Source of the DNA: Hydrocarboniphaga daqingensis | GTDB taxonomy: Bacteria > Pseudomonadota > Gammaproteobacteria > Nevskiales > Nevskiaceae | Assembly: GCF_900129825.1 (NCBI RefSeq) | Contig: NZ_FQWZ01000008.1 | Location: 1-64,000 of the forward strand | DNA length: 64,000 bases | Direction of reading: 5' to 3' | Shown here: piece after piece, positions 31,430 through 42,451 of the stretch | Numbering within the stretch: the stretch's first letter is position 1 | How the letters are laid out: every line of letters begins with the position of its first letter | Notes under the pieces: model-generated | The model's input: only the letters and a program-made list of their open reading frames with translations | Told to the model about the DNA's origin: nothing | Database searches by the model: none | Made by a program: the position numbers and the translations under genes

Positions 31430-33246
31430 AGCGCCAGCGGCATTTGCCGTTTGGCGCTGAATGCGTCGCCGACGGCGTCCGCTTTCGTCTGTGGGCACCC
31501 GGCGTCGAGCACGCCGAGCTGGTCATCGACGAAGGCCCGACGCTGGCGATGGATCGCGACGCTGATGGATTCTTCGAGATCAGCACCGATCAAGCTCAAG
31601 CGGGAACGCGCTATCGCTATCGCGTCGACGACACGCCAGTGCCCGATCCGGCCTCGCGGTACCAGCCTCTGGGTGTGAACGGGTCAAGCGAGGTTGTCGA
31701 CAGCGGCGCCTTCGACTGGCAGGACGCGGATTGGCGCGGCCGCGCGTGGCACGAGTCGGTGATCTACGAGCTGCATGTCGGCACGTTTGCCCGCAGCGGT
31801 ACCTTCGACGGCGTGATCGAGCATTTCGACCATCTGTTGTCGCTGGGCGTCAACACGATCGAGCTGATGCCGGTAGCCGAATGCCCGGGCCGCTGGAACT
31901 GGGGGTATGACGGCGTGCTGCTGTTTGCCGTTGAAGAGCGCTACGGTGGCCCGGATGCGCTCAAGCGCATGGTGCAGGCCGCGCACCAGCGAGGGCTGTC
32001 GGTGCTGCTCGACGTGGTTTACAACCACTTCGGTCCGGACGGCAATCATTTATCGCGTTACGCCCCGGCCTTTTTCACCGAGCGTCACCGCACGCCCTGG
32101 GGTGCTGCGATCAACTTCGACGGCCAGCATTCATCGATCGTTCGTTCTTTCTTTATCGAGAACGCGCTGTACTGGCTACAGGAATACCATCTCGATGGCT
32201 TGCGCTTGGACGCGGTACACGCGATCCATGACGACAGTGACCCGGATATCGTCGTTGAACTGGGCCGGCGCATCCGCGAGGACATCACGGACCGACCGAT
32301 ACACCTAATTCTCGAAAACGACCGGAACCGCAGCAGCGTGCTCGGCCACGGGCGTGGCGGCAACGGGCCCTACGATGCGCAGTGGAACGATGACTTTCAT
32401 CACGTGTTGCGCGTGGCGCTGGCCCATACGCAAGGTGGTTACTACGACGACTACCGCGGTACCGGGCTGATGCCGCAGCGCCATCTGGCGCGCGTGCTCG
32501 CTGAAGGTTTCGCCTATCAGGGCCAGTCATCGGCGCATCGCGATGGTGCGTCGCGCGGCGAGCCCAGCGACGCCTTACCGCCGACGGCGTTCATATCGTT
32601 CATCCAGAACCACGATCAGGTTGGCAATCACGCCTATGGCTGGCGCTTGAGCCAGTTTGCCGGCTGCGAAGCGATCCGCGCCGGCGCTGCCGTGTTGTTG
32701 CTGTCGCCACAGATTCCGATGCTGTGGATGGGGCAGGAATGGAACAGCGAGCGGCCGTTTCCGTTCTTCTGCGATTTCACCGGCGATCTGGCCGACGCGG
32801 TGCGCAAGGGCCGCATCGAGGAGTTCCGCTCGTTCCCGGAGTTTCAAGACCCGGAAGCCGTGAAGCGAATTCCGGACCCGTTGGCGCTCAGCACATTTGC
32901 CAGTGCCTTGCTGGACTGGAACGAACCGGCCCGCAGCGCCGACTGGCTGGCGTTGTATCGGCAGTTGATCGGGCTGCGCCGCGAGCACATCGTGCCGCGC
33001 TTGGCAGTCGGCGGCGGCAGCGGTACGGCGCAGGTCAGTGATCAGGGGCTGGTTAGCGTCCAATGGCGCTTTGCCGACGGCAGTCTGCTGCAATTTGTTG
33101 TCAATCTGTCGGACCAGCCGGTTGCGGCCGACACCGGTTCGGTGCTCGGGCGTTGCGTCTATGCCACAGCGCCGCTGTCCGGTGACCTCGTGCCGCCGTG
33201 GTACGTCGCGCTGCAGGTCCTCGACCAGGAAGGGGCCGTCGGATGA
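31426..33246 (+). CDS. treZ: Malto-oligosyltrehalose trehalohydrolase
   Basis: TreZ (606 aa, GH13) cuts free trehalose from the end of maltooligosyl-trehalose made by TreY. The N-terminal domain RLWAPGVEHAELVIDEG is typical, then YELHVGTFARSGTFDGVIEHFDHLLSLGV and WGYDGVLLFAVEERYGGPD. The catalytic region has LDGLRLDAVHAIHDDS and LILENDRN, and ISFIQNHDQVGNHAYGWRLS follows. TreZ-type trehalohydrolases carry exactly these motifs. Its start overlaps treX and its stop overlaps treY (both ATGA), so the three proteins are made in fixed proportion. Confidence 0.96.
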   Translation: MKRQRHLPFGAECVADGVRFRLWAPGVEHAELVIDEGPTLAMDRDADGFFEISTDQAQAGTRYRYRVDDTPVPDPASRYQPLGVNGSSEVVDSGAFDWQDADWRGRAWHESVIYELHVGTFARSGTFDGVIEHFDHLLSLGVNTIELMPVAECPGRWNWGYDGVLLFAVEERYGGPDALKRMVQAAHQRGLSVLLDVVYNHFGPDGNHLSRYAPAFFTERHRTPWGAAINFDGQHSSIVRSFFIENALYWLQEYHLDGLRLDAVHAIHDDSDPDIVVELGRRIREDITDRPIHLILENDRNRSSVLGHGRGGNGPYDAQWNDDFHHVLRVALAHTQGGYYDDYRGTGLMPQRHLARVLAEGFAYQGQSSAHRDGASRGEPSDALPPTAFISFIQNHDQVGNHAYGWRLSQFAGCEAIRAGAAVLLLSPQIPMLWMGQEWNSERPFPFFCDFTGDLADAVRKGRIEEFRSFPEFQDPEAVKRIPDPLALSTFASALLDWNEPARSADWLALYRQLIGLRREHIVPRLAVGGGSGTAQVSDQGLVSVQWRFADGSLLQFVVNLSDQPVAADTGSVLGRCVYATAPLSGDLVPPWYVALQVLDQEGAVG

Positions 33247-36065
33247 GCCCGCCGCCGTTGCCGCGCGCCACGTATCGCGTTCAGCTGCATGCCGACTTCG
33301 GTTTCGACGACGCCGCGGTGCTGGCGCCGTATCTGGCGGATCTGGGCTTTTCTCACCTGTACGTGTCGCCGGTGATGGCGGCGCGTCCCGGCTCGACGCA
33401 TGGCTACGACATCGTCGACCACAACCGCTTCAACCCCGAACTCGGCGGCGAAGCCGGCTTCGACCGGCTGGTCGCCGCACTGCGTGAGCAGGGCCTGGGT
33501 CTGGTGCTCGACATCGTGCCCAACCATGTCGGCATCGGGCCGGACAACGCCGCCTGGATGGACGTACTCGAATGGGGGCCGCAGTCGCCGCATGCGGCCG
33601 ACTTCGATATCGATTGGCAGTCGAGCCGGCGCAATTTGCAGGGCAAGGTGCTGTTGCCGGTGCTGGGTAACGCATTCGGCGTCGAGCTGGAATCGGGCCA
33701 TATCGAGCTGCGGCTCGATGCGGCGGAAGGCTCGATCAGCGCGTGGTATCACGACAGCCGTCTGCCGATTTCGCCGATGGATTACGCGCCGCTGCTGCAG
33801 GACGCACTGGCATCGGCGCAGGGTGAAGGTACGCGGCGCCTGGCCAATCTGGTACGGGATTTCGATGCACTGCGCGAGCATCCCGGCAGCATCGCCGCGC
33901 GCCGCGACACGGCGGCATCGCTGCGCGAGCAACTGGTAGAACTGCTCGCCGACGAACCCGAGCTGATCGATGCAATCGGTCGGGGGCTGCGTCGGGTCGG
34001 CGGTGATGTCGGTGATGCCGACCGTTGGCAGCGGCTCGGCGAGTTGCTCGACCGGCAGGCCTATCGTCCGGCGTTCTGGCGCGTGTCGTCCGACGAGATC
34101 AACTACCGGCGCTTCTTCGACATCAACGATCTTGCCGGTTTGCGCGTTGAGCGCGCCGAGCTGTTCGAGGCCATGCACCGTCTCGTGCTCGCCCGTGTTC
34201 GCTCCGGGGATGTCCAAGGTTTGCGCGTCGACCATATCGACGGCTTGTACGACCCCCGCCAGTACTGCGAGCGGCTGGCCCAAGCCTGCGTCGCGGCGCC
34301 GGTGCCGACCTGGATTTTGCTGGAGAAAATCCTCGCCCCGCATGAAGAGCTACCCGGCGACTGGCCGGTGGCCGGCACCACTGGGTATGAGGCCTTGAAC
34401 TTGATCGGCGGCTTGTTCGTCGACCCGGCATCGGAGCGTGCGCTGACGACGATCTACCGCCGCATCAGTGGCGAACGTCGCGAGTTCGACGCCGTTCTGT
34501 ATGAGTCCAAGAAGCACATCGTGCAGAACAATCTGGCCAGCGAAATGGGCGTACTGGCCAATGCCGTGCAGACGCTGAGCGCCAGCCAATGGCGATCGCG
34601 CGACTTCAGCTATGCCGCGATCCGCAAGGCCCTCGAAGAGTTGGTCGCGCGCTTTCCGGTCTATCGCAGCTATCTGGATCCGACGCATCCGCTGTCGATG
34701 GCCGACCGCCGCCATATCGAATGGGCGGTGGGGCTTGCGCGCAAGCACGCCGGACCGGTCGATACCTCGGTCTACGACTTCATTGCCTCGATCCTGACCG
34801 GTGAGCTGGCCGAGCCCGGCACCCGCTATCCAGCGGAGCCGGTGCGGCAGGCGGCGATGCGGTTCCAGCAATTGTCCGGTCCGGCGATGGCCAAGGGCCT
34901 GGAAGACACCAGCTTTTATCGTTACCTGCGATTGCTGGTCCATAACGAAGTCGGCGGCGATCCGCGGCGCTACGCCGTGTCACCGGCCGCCTTCCACAAG
35001 GCCAATGTGCAGCGCCAGCTGCAGCATCCGTTGGCGATGCTGGCGGCCAGCACGCACGACACCAAGCGCGGCGAAGACGCACGGACGCGGATCGCCTGCC
35101 TCAGTTCAGTGCCGCGGCGCTGGGCGCAGCATCTGGCGCTGTGGTCGCGACTCAATCGGCGGCTGCTGGCCAAGCTCGATGGCGAGCCGGCGCCCGACGC
35201 CAATCACCAGTACTACCTGTACCAGACGCTGATCGGTGCATGGCCTGCCGACCTGGATATCGACGATGCGCCCGCGCTGGCGGCCCTGGCCGCACGCGTC
35301 GAGGGCGCCGTGATCAAGGCTGTGCGCGAAGGCAAGCAGCGCAGCAGCTGGACGCACCCGGACGCCGACTACGAGCAGGCCGTCGGGCGCTTCGTCCACG
35401 GCATGCTGGCGCCGGGTGCGCGCAATCTGTTCCTGGCCGACTTCCAGACGTTTCTGCGCCCACTGGCATGGTGGGGCGCGCTGACCTCGTTGTCGCAGAC
35501 GTTGCTGCGGCTGACGATGCCGGGCGTGCCCGACATCTATCGCGGCGCCGAGGGCTGGGAGCTGTCGATGGTCGACCCGGACAACCGACGCCCGGTCGAT
35601 TACGCCGCGCTGCGAGCGGCCGCCGTCGATGTCGCCGCGATCGCGGGTGATCCGGATGCGGTCGCCGCACTGCTGCCGCACTGGGCCGACGGCCGCGTCA
35701 AGCTGCACTTGATCCGGAGCGTGTTGCGGCTGCGTCGTGAGCAGCCCGCGTTGTTCAGCGAGGGCCTGTATCAAGCGGTGGACATCAGCGGCGATCGGCC
35801 AGAGCGCGTGTTGGCCTATCAGCGCCGGCATGGCGAGCACGAACTGCTGGTGGTCGCACCGCGGCTGTGGCCGCAGTGGGCCCCGGAGTTGCCGCAATCG
35901 GCAGAGGCAGCCAGTGCCGCGCTGGCGGGACTGACGATCGATCTGGCTCCGGGCCGCTATCGCGACGTCATCGCCGGTCGGTCACTCGACGTCGGCAGCG
36001 CCGGCCCCGTATCGGTGGCGGAATTGCTGACGTACTTCCCGGTCGGCTTGCTGCTACGAGGCTGA
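33243..36065 (+). CDS. treY: Malto-oligosyltrehalose synthase
   Basis: TreY (940 aa, GH13_26) turns the reducing-end alpha-1,4 bond of a maltodextrin into the alpha,alpha-1,1 bond of trehalose. The start RATYRVQLHADFGFDDAAVLAPYLADLGFSHLYVSPVMAA is diagnostic. GLVLDIVPNHVGI, VQGLRVDHIDGLYDPRQY and a LLEKILAPHEELP segment with the acid/base Glu complete the active site, and STHDTKRGEDARTRI is the late motif of the family. TreX, TreZ and TreY together form a full trehalose pathway from glycogen, useful against osmotic and heat stress. The next gene, grpE, is 154 bases downstream. Confidence 0.96.
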   Translation: MSPPPLPRATYRVQLHADFGFDDAAVLAPYLADLGFSHLYVSPVMAARPGSTHGYDIVDHNRFNPELGGEAGFDRLVAALREQGLGLVLDIVPNHVGIGPDNAAWMDVLEWGPQSPHAADFDIDWQSSRRNLQGKVLLPVLGNAFGVELESGHIELRLDAAEGSISAWYHDSRLPISPMDYAPLLQDALASAQGEGTRRLANLVRDFDALREHPGSIAARRDTAASLREQLVELLADEPELIDAIGRGLRRVGGDVGDADRWQRLGELLDRQAYRPAFWRVSSDEINYRRFFDINDLAGLRVERAELFEAMHRLVLARVRSGDVQGLRVDHIDGLYDPRQYCERLAQACVAAPVPTWILLEKILAPHEELPGDWPVAGTTGYEALNLIGGLFVDPASERALTTIYRRISGERREFDAVLYESKKHIVQNNLASEMGVLANAVQTLSASQWRSRDFSYAAIRKALEELVARFPVYRSYLDPTHPLSMADRRHIEWAVGLARKHAGPVDTSVYDFIASILTGELAEPGTRYPAEPVRQAAMRFQQLSGPAMAKGLEDTSFYRYLRLLVHNEVGGDPRRYAVSPAAFHKANVQRQLQHPLAMLAASTHDTKRGEDARTRIACLSSVPRRWAQHLALWSRLNRRLLAKLDGEPAPDANHQYYLYQTLIGAWPADLDIDDAPALAALAARVEGAVIKAVREGKQRSSWTHPDADYEQAVGRFVHGMLAPGARNLFLADFQTFLRPLAWWGALTSLSQTLLRLTMPGVPDIYRGAEGWELSMVDPDNRRPVDYAALRAAAVDVAAIAGDPDAVAALLPHWADGRVKLHLIRSVLRLRREQPALFSEGLYQAVDISGDRPERVLAYQRRHGEHELLVVAPRLWPQWAPELPQSAEAASAALAGLTIDLAPGRYRDVIAGRSLDVGSAGPVSVAELLTYFPVGLLLRG

Positions 36066-36137
36066 AGCTCGTTACAATCGCGCGCCTTTGCAGCGCCCCG
36101 GCACCCCGGCGACCCTTGGGTGCGCGGTGCCTGCGCC

Positions 36138-36165
36138 CTTGAATGCCGGGCCCACGCCCCCAGTT
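36138..36165 (+). promoter_or_regulatory. Candidate sigma-32 heat-shock promoter of grpE
   Basis: CTTGAA (36138-36143), 14 bases, then CCCCAGTT (36158-36165) fit the sigma-32 pattern CTTGAA-N13/15-CCCCATNT with one mismatch at informative positions. It lies 55 bases before the grpE ATG. Confidence 0.65.
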
Positions 36166-36219
36166 CAGCCCCACGACTGTTGAAGTCACGCGTCTTTCAC
36201 CCGATCCCCGAACCCAGAC

Positions 36220-36768
36220 ATGACGGCAAGCCCCGAAGCCCCGAACGAAGAAACCCTGTCCGCGACCGACGCTGGCGCCGACCTGCAGCCGCCCGATCCA
36301 GCCACGTTGGCGGCACAGATCGAAGAGCTGCGCGCCCAGGCGCAGGCCGCCAAGGAAGGGCATCTGCGGGCACTGGCCGAACTGGACAACGTGCGCAAGC
36401 GCGCCGAGCGCGAGATCAGCTCGGCGGCCAAGTTCGGCGCTGAAAAGCTGCTGTCGGAGCTGCTTGGCATTGCCGACTCGGTCGAGTTGGGCCTGAACGC
36501 GGCGCAAGCGCCGGACGTGCAGGTCAAGACCATCGTCGAGGGTCTGGACCTGACGCGGCGCCAGCTGATCGCGCTGCTCGAAAAGCAGGGCGTCAGCCAA
36601 CTCGACCCCAAAGGGCAGCCGTTCAACCCGGATTTCCACGAAGCCGTGAGCATGGTGCCGTCGGCCGAGGTCGCCCCGAATCACGTTCTGAACGTGATGC
36701 AGAAGGGTTACAAGCTGCACGAGCGCTTGCTGCGCCCGGCCATGGTCATCGTCGCCCGGGCACCGTAA
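36220..36768 (+). CDS. grpE: Nucleotide exchange factor GrpE
   Basis: GrpE (182 aa) releases ADP from DnaK. Residues 1-25 are acidic and disordered. A long dimerising coiled coil (about 28-95; LAAQIEELRAQAQAAKEGHLR, ALAELDNVRKRAEREI) comes next, and the C-terminal beta domain has the family signature (FNPDFHEAVSMVPSAEVAPNHVLNVMQKGYKLHERLLRPAMVIVA). It is preceded by a sigma-32-like promoter and is followed by dnaK 191 bases later. The intergenic stretch before dnaK holds no gene. Confidence 0.97.
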   Translation: MTASPEAPNEETLSATDAGADLQPPDPATLAAQIEELRAQAQAAKEGHLRALAELDNVRKRAEREISSAAKFGAEKLLSELLGIADSVELGLNAAQAPDVQVKTIVEGLDLTRRQLIALLEKQGVSQLDPKGQPFNPDFHEAVSMVPSAEVAPNHVLNVMQKGYKLHERLLRPAMVIVARAP

Positions 36769-36959
36769 ACCGATGCTCCGGTGGCCCCGTCGGCGCGCGC
36801 TGGCGTTGGCTTGACCGGCATCAATCCGGCGAGGCGCCGGTATCAACGTCCTCTTGAAAGCCGCGACAACAGCAATAGATAGGCTTGCAGTCGTCGGCGT
36901 CAAACAAACCGTCACGCGAACCGTCACGCACACAGCACCGCATTTTCCGGAGTATTTCA

Positions 36960-38888
<1,929 letters not shown>

Positions 38889-38905
38889 GTCGTCATCCGT
38901 GAACG

Positions 38906-38937
38906 AGAGACGGGCGAGCAATCGCCCGTCTCTTTTT
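38906..38937 (+). terminator. Strong rho-independent terminator between dnaK and dnaJ
   Basis: A perfect 12-bp stem, AGAGACGGGCGA / TCGCCCGTCTCT, with a GCAA tetraloop and TTTTT. It ends 73 bases before dnaJ, so dnaJ must depend on read-through or its own promoter. Confidence 0.95.
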
Positions 38938-39010
38938 GCGTATTCGAGCCCGGTCCTTGCGTGCCAAGGAGCGGCGCCATTGCCCCTTACTTCCCGGATG
39001 TGCTGGTTCC

Positions 39011-40132
39011 ATGAGCAAGCGCGACTACTACGAGGTCCTCGGCGTTAGCCGGCAGGCCACCGACGACGAACTCAAGAAGGCTTACCGCCGGCTGGCGATG
39101 AAGCTGCACCCGGACCGCAATCCGGGCGATGCCAGCGCCGAAGAGAAGTTCAAGGAAGCCAACGAGGCCTACGAAGTCCTCACTGACCCCAACAAGCGCG
39201 TTTTGTACGACGAGCATGGCCATGAGGGCCTGCAGCGCGGCGGCGCTGGCGGCGGCTTCGGTGAAGGCGGGTTTGGCGACATCTTCGGCGACGTGTTCAG
39301 CGACATCTTCGGCGGTGGCGGTGGCCGCCGCAGCGGCCCGCGCCGCGGCTCGGACCTGCGCTACATGATGGAACTGTCGTTGGAGCAGGCGGTGTTCGGC
39401 TCTGCTGAGACGATCCGCATTCCGACGCTCGACGACTGCGCGACCTGCAATGGCCACGGCACCGCCGACGGCAAGGCGCCACCCAAGTGCAGCACCTGCG
39501 GCGGCTCAGGCCAGGTCCGTGTCCAGCAGGGCTTTTTCGTGCTGCAGCAGACCTGCCCGCACTGCCGCGGCCGCGGCACCCAGATCACCGATCCGTGCCG
39601 CAGCTGTCGCGGCGCCGGCAAGCTGCGCCGCGAGAAGACGCTCGAGGTCAAGATTCCGGCGGGCGTCGATACCGGCGACCGTATTCGTCTGACGGGCGAG
39701 GGCGAAGCCGGCGAGCGCGGCGCACCGCCGGGCGATTTGTACGTGCAGGTCAACGTTAAACCCCACGAATTCTTCGAGCGCGACGGTAGCGATCTGTACT
39801 GCACGGTGCCGATCGACTTCGTCACGGCGGCGCTCGGCGGCGAGCTCGACGTGCCGACGCTCGGCGGCAAGGCTCAGCTCAAGCTCCCGGAGGAAACGCA
39901 GACCGGCAAGGTGTTCCGCTTGCGAGGCAAGGGCGTCAAGTCGGTTCGCGGTGGAGCGGTCGGCGACCTGCTGTGCACCGTCGTCGTCGAGACGCCGGTG
40001 CGTCTGAACAAGCGCCAGCGCGAATTGCTGCGCGAGTTCGGCGCGTCCTTGCAGGGGGACAGCGGCGGCGGACACAACCCCGAGGCGGCCGGCTGGCTTG
40101 ACCGCGCCAAGAAATTCTTCGGCGCCGACTGA
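39011..40132 (+). CDS. dnaJ: Co-chaperone DnaJ (Hsp40)
   Basis: DnaJ (373 aa) delivers substrates to DnaK and stimulates its ATPase. It has the J domain with HPD (LHPDRNPGD, about residue 33) and a Gly/Phe region (about 75-115). Four zinc-binding CxxCxGxG repeats follow ([32 protein letters not shown]), then the beta-rich substrate domains. All type I DnaJ features are present. A strong terminator separates it from dnaK. A poor sigma-32-like match (CTTGCG, 13 bases, CGCCATTG, about 38956-38982) could be its own heat-shock promoter. Confidence 0.97.
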   Translation: MSKRDYYEVLGVSRQATDDELKKAYRRLAMKLHPDRNPGDASAEEKFKEANEAYEVLTDPNKRVLYDEHGHEGLQRGGAGGGFGEGGFGDIFGDVFSDIFGGGGGRRSGPRRGSDLRYMMELSLEQAVFGSAETIRIPTLDDCATCNGHGTADGKAPPKCSTCGGSGQVRVQQGFFVLQQTCPHCRGRGTQITDPCRSCRGAGKLRREKTLEVKIPAGVDTGDRIRLTGEGEAGERGAPPGDLYVQVNVKPHEFFERDGSDLYCTVPIDFVTAALGGELDVPTLGGKAQLKLPEETQTGKVFRLRGKGVKSVRGGAVGDLLCTVVVETPVRLNKRQRELLREFGASLQGDSGGGHNPEAAGWLDRAKKFFGAD

Positions 40133-40348
40133 TCGGGTTTCTGCAGCCCTGCTGCCCGCGCTGTGGAGCAAATAGCCCACAGCCGCGCGATCTTTGTCGT
40201 TAGCGGTCATCATGTGACGGTAGCTTGTTGCGGCCGACGGTCGGCGCTGCTCGCCGTGCGGCATTGATGCCAGGGTGTTTCCACTTTAAGTTAGCGACCA
40301 ACGTCACGTCTGCGTAAATGCGCGGCCGATCGAATCGATAGGGATCGA
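40133..40348 (+). promoter_or_regulatory. Leader region of the cellulose operon
   Basis: These 216 bases between dnaJ and bcsD contain no gene. They hold the inverted repeat GCTGTGG-N10-CCACAGC (40160-40183) and a small CCGAC/GTCGG hairpin near 40230. A possible promoter is TTGATG (40264-40269), 17 bases, TAAGTT (40287-40292). The first repeat could end the dnaJ transcript (no T-run) or be an operator for the cellulose genes. bcsD has an AGGGAT ribosome-binding site five bases before its ATG. Confidence 0.4.
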
Positions 40349-40831
40349 ATGAGCGAGTTGGAGCAGGGCAGTCTCCAGTACTTCCACAGCCGGGCGTCAT
40401 TCAGTTTGTGGCTGCCGCTGCTGCGTTCGATGGCCGACGAGCTCAATGCGCAGATGCCGGCTGAAGACCTGCGTTCGTTCTTTTTCGCGATCGGCGGCCG
40501 AATCGCAGCGGCCGATCCTTTGCCGGTCGGAACCTCGCTGGCCGATCTCGAACGCAGTGCCAACGACTTCTTCTCCCGCTACGGCTGGGGCTGGGTCAAG
40601 ATTCGCGACCTGCACGCGGCGCTCGAATTCGTCCACGCTTGCGCGCCGCTGCGCCAGGCATTCGGCGATGCCTCGATGAGCTGGGCACCCGCGCTGTTCG
40701 AGGGCATCTACGCAGCCTGGCTCAAGCGCATCGGCGCCAGCAGCCAGCTCGAGTTGCATCAGGTTGGCGGGCTCGAGGGCTCGGTCGACGTGATGCGCTT
40801 CCGTCTGGCCCACCCCAGTTACTTCGTCTAG
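40349..40831 (+). CDS. bcsD: Cellulose biosynthesis protein BcsD
   Basis: BcsD (160 aa) is the periplasmic-facing-named but soluble octameric barrel subunit that organises linear rows of synthase complexes and is needed for crystalline cellulose in Komagataeibacter. The residues SLQYFHSRASFSLWLPLLRSMADELNAQM and FFFAIGGRIAA, and the end SVDVMRFRLAHPSYFV, match that family, and the length agrees (AxCeSD is 156 aa). There is no signal peptide. It is the first gene of the operon; bcsP begins 21 bases later. Its presence defines this as a type I bcs operon. Confidence 0.88.
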   Translation: MSELEQGSLQYFHSRASFSLWLPLLRSMADELNAQMPAEDLRSFFFAIGGRIAAADPLPVGTSLADLERSANDFFSRYGWGWVKIRDLHAALEFVHACAPLRQAFGDASMSWAPALFEGIYAAWLKRIGASSQLELHQVGGLEGSVDVMRFRLAHPSYFV

Positions 40832-40852
40832 GCCCACCGCCAGCCCATCGCC

Positions 40853-41659
40853 ATGGCCGACCGCAGCGACGACATCAAGCAGCTGTTCTCGCATTTGGGA
40901 TTAAACCCTGGCGACTACCAGGAACTGCGCGACCGCAATGCGGCCACCCGCAGCGAGACCCGGCAGCCGACCGTTGCACCGGCAGCACCGCCGGCCCCGC
41001 CGGTCGCCCCGCCGACGCGGCAGATGCCCACGGTCAAGATCGCGCCGGTGGCTGCAGACCCGCAGCCCGCGGTCGAGCCGGTAGCGGCGCGCTCCGCGCC
41101 GGCGGCAGCTGAGGTTCCGGCGCCTGTTCCGGTTACGGTGGCGCCTGCGGTTGCCGCTGCGGTAGACGGCAGCACGCGCTGGTCTCTGCTGCGCGCCGCC
41201 GTCGAAACGCCGACCCGGGTCGCGCAGATCGACCGGGCTCCGGCGCCACCCGAGTCGGCACCGACGCGCCGGCTGTTCGACGAGCTGAGCCGGCGCCCGG
41301 CCGGCGATGCGATCGACCAATTGGCCGACGCTGCCCGTCGTCGCTGGCATGATGCCGCTGCGCCTGTGACCCCGACGGCAGCCCCGGCGCCTGCACCGGC
41401 GGCATCGCAACCGGTCGTGGCCGCGACGGTTGCCGCGCCGACAATCCCGCAGTTCGAGCCTGCCGAACCGTTGGTTGAGGGCGAGTTGCTCGACACGTTT
41501 CGTCGATTGGTGGCGCCGCCCGCCGTGGTGCCGCCCAAGCCGGCGCGGCTGCACTTCAAGTACTCGGGCGAATCGGCGGCAGCGCGCCCCCGGCAGCCGC
41601 GCGAGGAGAATCTGGACGACGTCTTCAGCCGGATTTCCGATCCGCGTCCTCCGCGCTGA
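40853..41659 (+). CDS. bcsP: Proline-rich cellulose biosynthesis protein BcsP (BcsR/BcsP family)
   Basis: The protein has 268 aa. The first 30 residues (DDIKQLFSHLGLNPGDYQELRD) form the helical motif shared with the short BcsR proteins. The body is rich in Pro and Ala (about 35-250) with a few islands such as WSLLRAAVETPT, PTRRLFDELSRRPAGDAIDQLADAARRRW and LLDTFRRLVAPP; the C-terminus is basic. Such proteins are thought to bind BcsD or BcsQ/BcsA and help to arrange synthases, like the Pro-rich BcsH/CcpAx partner of BcsD. It lies between bcsD and bcsQ, which fits. The islands could be separate docking sites for other Bcs subunits. Confidence 0.8.
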   Translation: MADRSDDIKQLFSHLGLNPGDYQELRDRNAATRSETRQPTVAPAAPPAPPVAPPTRQMPTVKIAPVAADPQPAVEPVAARSAPAAAEVPAPVPVTVAPAVAAAVDGSTRWSLLRAAVETPTRVAQIDRAPAPPESAPTRRLFDELSRRPAGDAIDQLADAARRRWHDAAAPVTPTAAPAPAPAASQPVVAATVAAPTIPQFEPAEPLVEGELLDTFRRLVAPPAVVPPKPARLHFKYSGESAAARPRQPREENLDDVFSRISDPRPPR

Positions 41660-41674
41660 CCCCGCTCGGCGCCG

Positions 41675-42451
41675 TTGCCCGTGACCGCAGCTTCTACGGT
41701 GATCGCCGTCGTCTCCCCGAAAGGCGGCGTCGGCAAAACGACGCTGGTCGCCAATCTGGCGATGGCGCTGGTCGACCGCGAGCGCCCGGTATTGGCGGTC
41801 GACCTCGACCCTCAAAATGCGTTGCGGCTGCATCTGCGGATGCCGGTCGATGACAGCGGCGGCTTGGCCGTGAACGGTTTGGCGCGTCGTCCGCTGGCCG
41901 ATGCCGAATTCCTCAGCCCTTATGGCATGCAGGTGTTGCCCTACGGCTCGCTGTCCGAGGCGCACCGGCGCGAGTTCGAGCGCGCGCTTGACGGCGATCC
42001 GCTGTGGCTGGCCAGACAGCTGGCGTCCGTCCCGCTGCCGGAGCGCACGATCACCTTGATCGACACGCCACCCGGCGGATCGGTTTATCTGCAGCAGGCA
42101 CTGCTGGCAGCGGATGTGGCGGTGATGGTGATGCTGCCCGACGCAGCGTCGTTCGTGACGATCGCGAGCATGGAGCGTTGGCTCGACGAATACTGCCGCC
42201 CGCGTCCCGCGTTTGGCGGTGCGCATTATTTGGTGAACCGGATGAATGCCGCGCGCCCGCTGTGCCGCGACGTGCTGTCGGCGCTACAGCGCGAGCTGGG
42301 GCCCCGGCTGATGCCGTCCGTGATCCGCTTCGACGCCACGGTCGAGGAGGCGATGGCCTGCCAGTCACCAGTGTCGCGCTATGCACCCGACGCCATGGCC
42401 GCGCGTGATGTCGGCGATGCCGCCGACTGGCTGCTGGCGAGGATCGCCTGA
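41675..42451 (+). CDS. bcsQ: Cellulose biosynthesis ATPase BcsQ (MinD/ParA-like)
   Basis: BcsQ (258 aa, or 256 from GTG at 41681) is a MinD/ParA-type ATPase that positions the cellulose machinery at the cell pole or membrane. It has the deviant Walker A SPKGGVGKTTLVANLAMAL (about residues 14-32), a VLAVDLDPQNALRLHL switch region and LIDTPPGGSVYLQQALL as Walker B. In E. coli K-12 BcsQ the P-loop is degenerate; here it is canonical. The start is TTG at 41675 or GTG two codons later. Its last base overlaps the ATG of the bcsAB gene (TGATG). Confidence 0.9.
   Translation: MPVTAASTVIAVVSPKGGVGKTTLVANLAMALVDRERPVLAVDLDPQNALRLHLRMPVDDSGGLAVNGLARRPLADAEFLSPYGMQVLPYGSLSEAHRREFERALDGDPLWLARQLASVPLPERTITLIDTPPGGSVYLQQALLAADVAVMVMLPDAASFVTIASMERWLDEYCRPRPAFGGAHYLVNRMNAARPLCRDVLSALQRELGPRLMPSVIRFDATVEEAMACQSPVSRYAPDAMAARDVGDAADWLLARIA

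Noticed and set aside
29153-31498. A 781-codon open frame opposite treX
   Set aside because: It is a mirror frame of treX codon bias with no domain or start signal; TreX is unambiguous.
36769-36959. CTTGAA near 36853 as a sigma-32 promoter of dnaK
   Set aside because: The matching -10 (CAATAGAT) agrees with CCCCATNT at only about four positions, so it was not listed as a feature.
40901-42226. Long minus-strand frames opposite bcsP and bcsQ
   Set aside because: The translations are Arg/Gly/His-rich repeats of the antisense of Pro/Ala codons. No signal, domain or ribosome-binding site is present.
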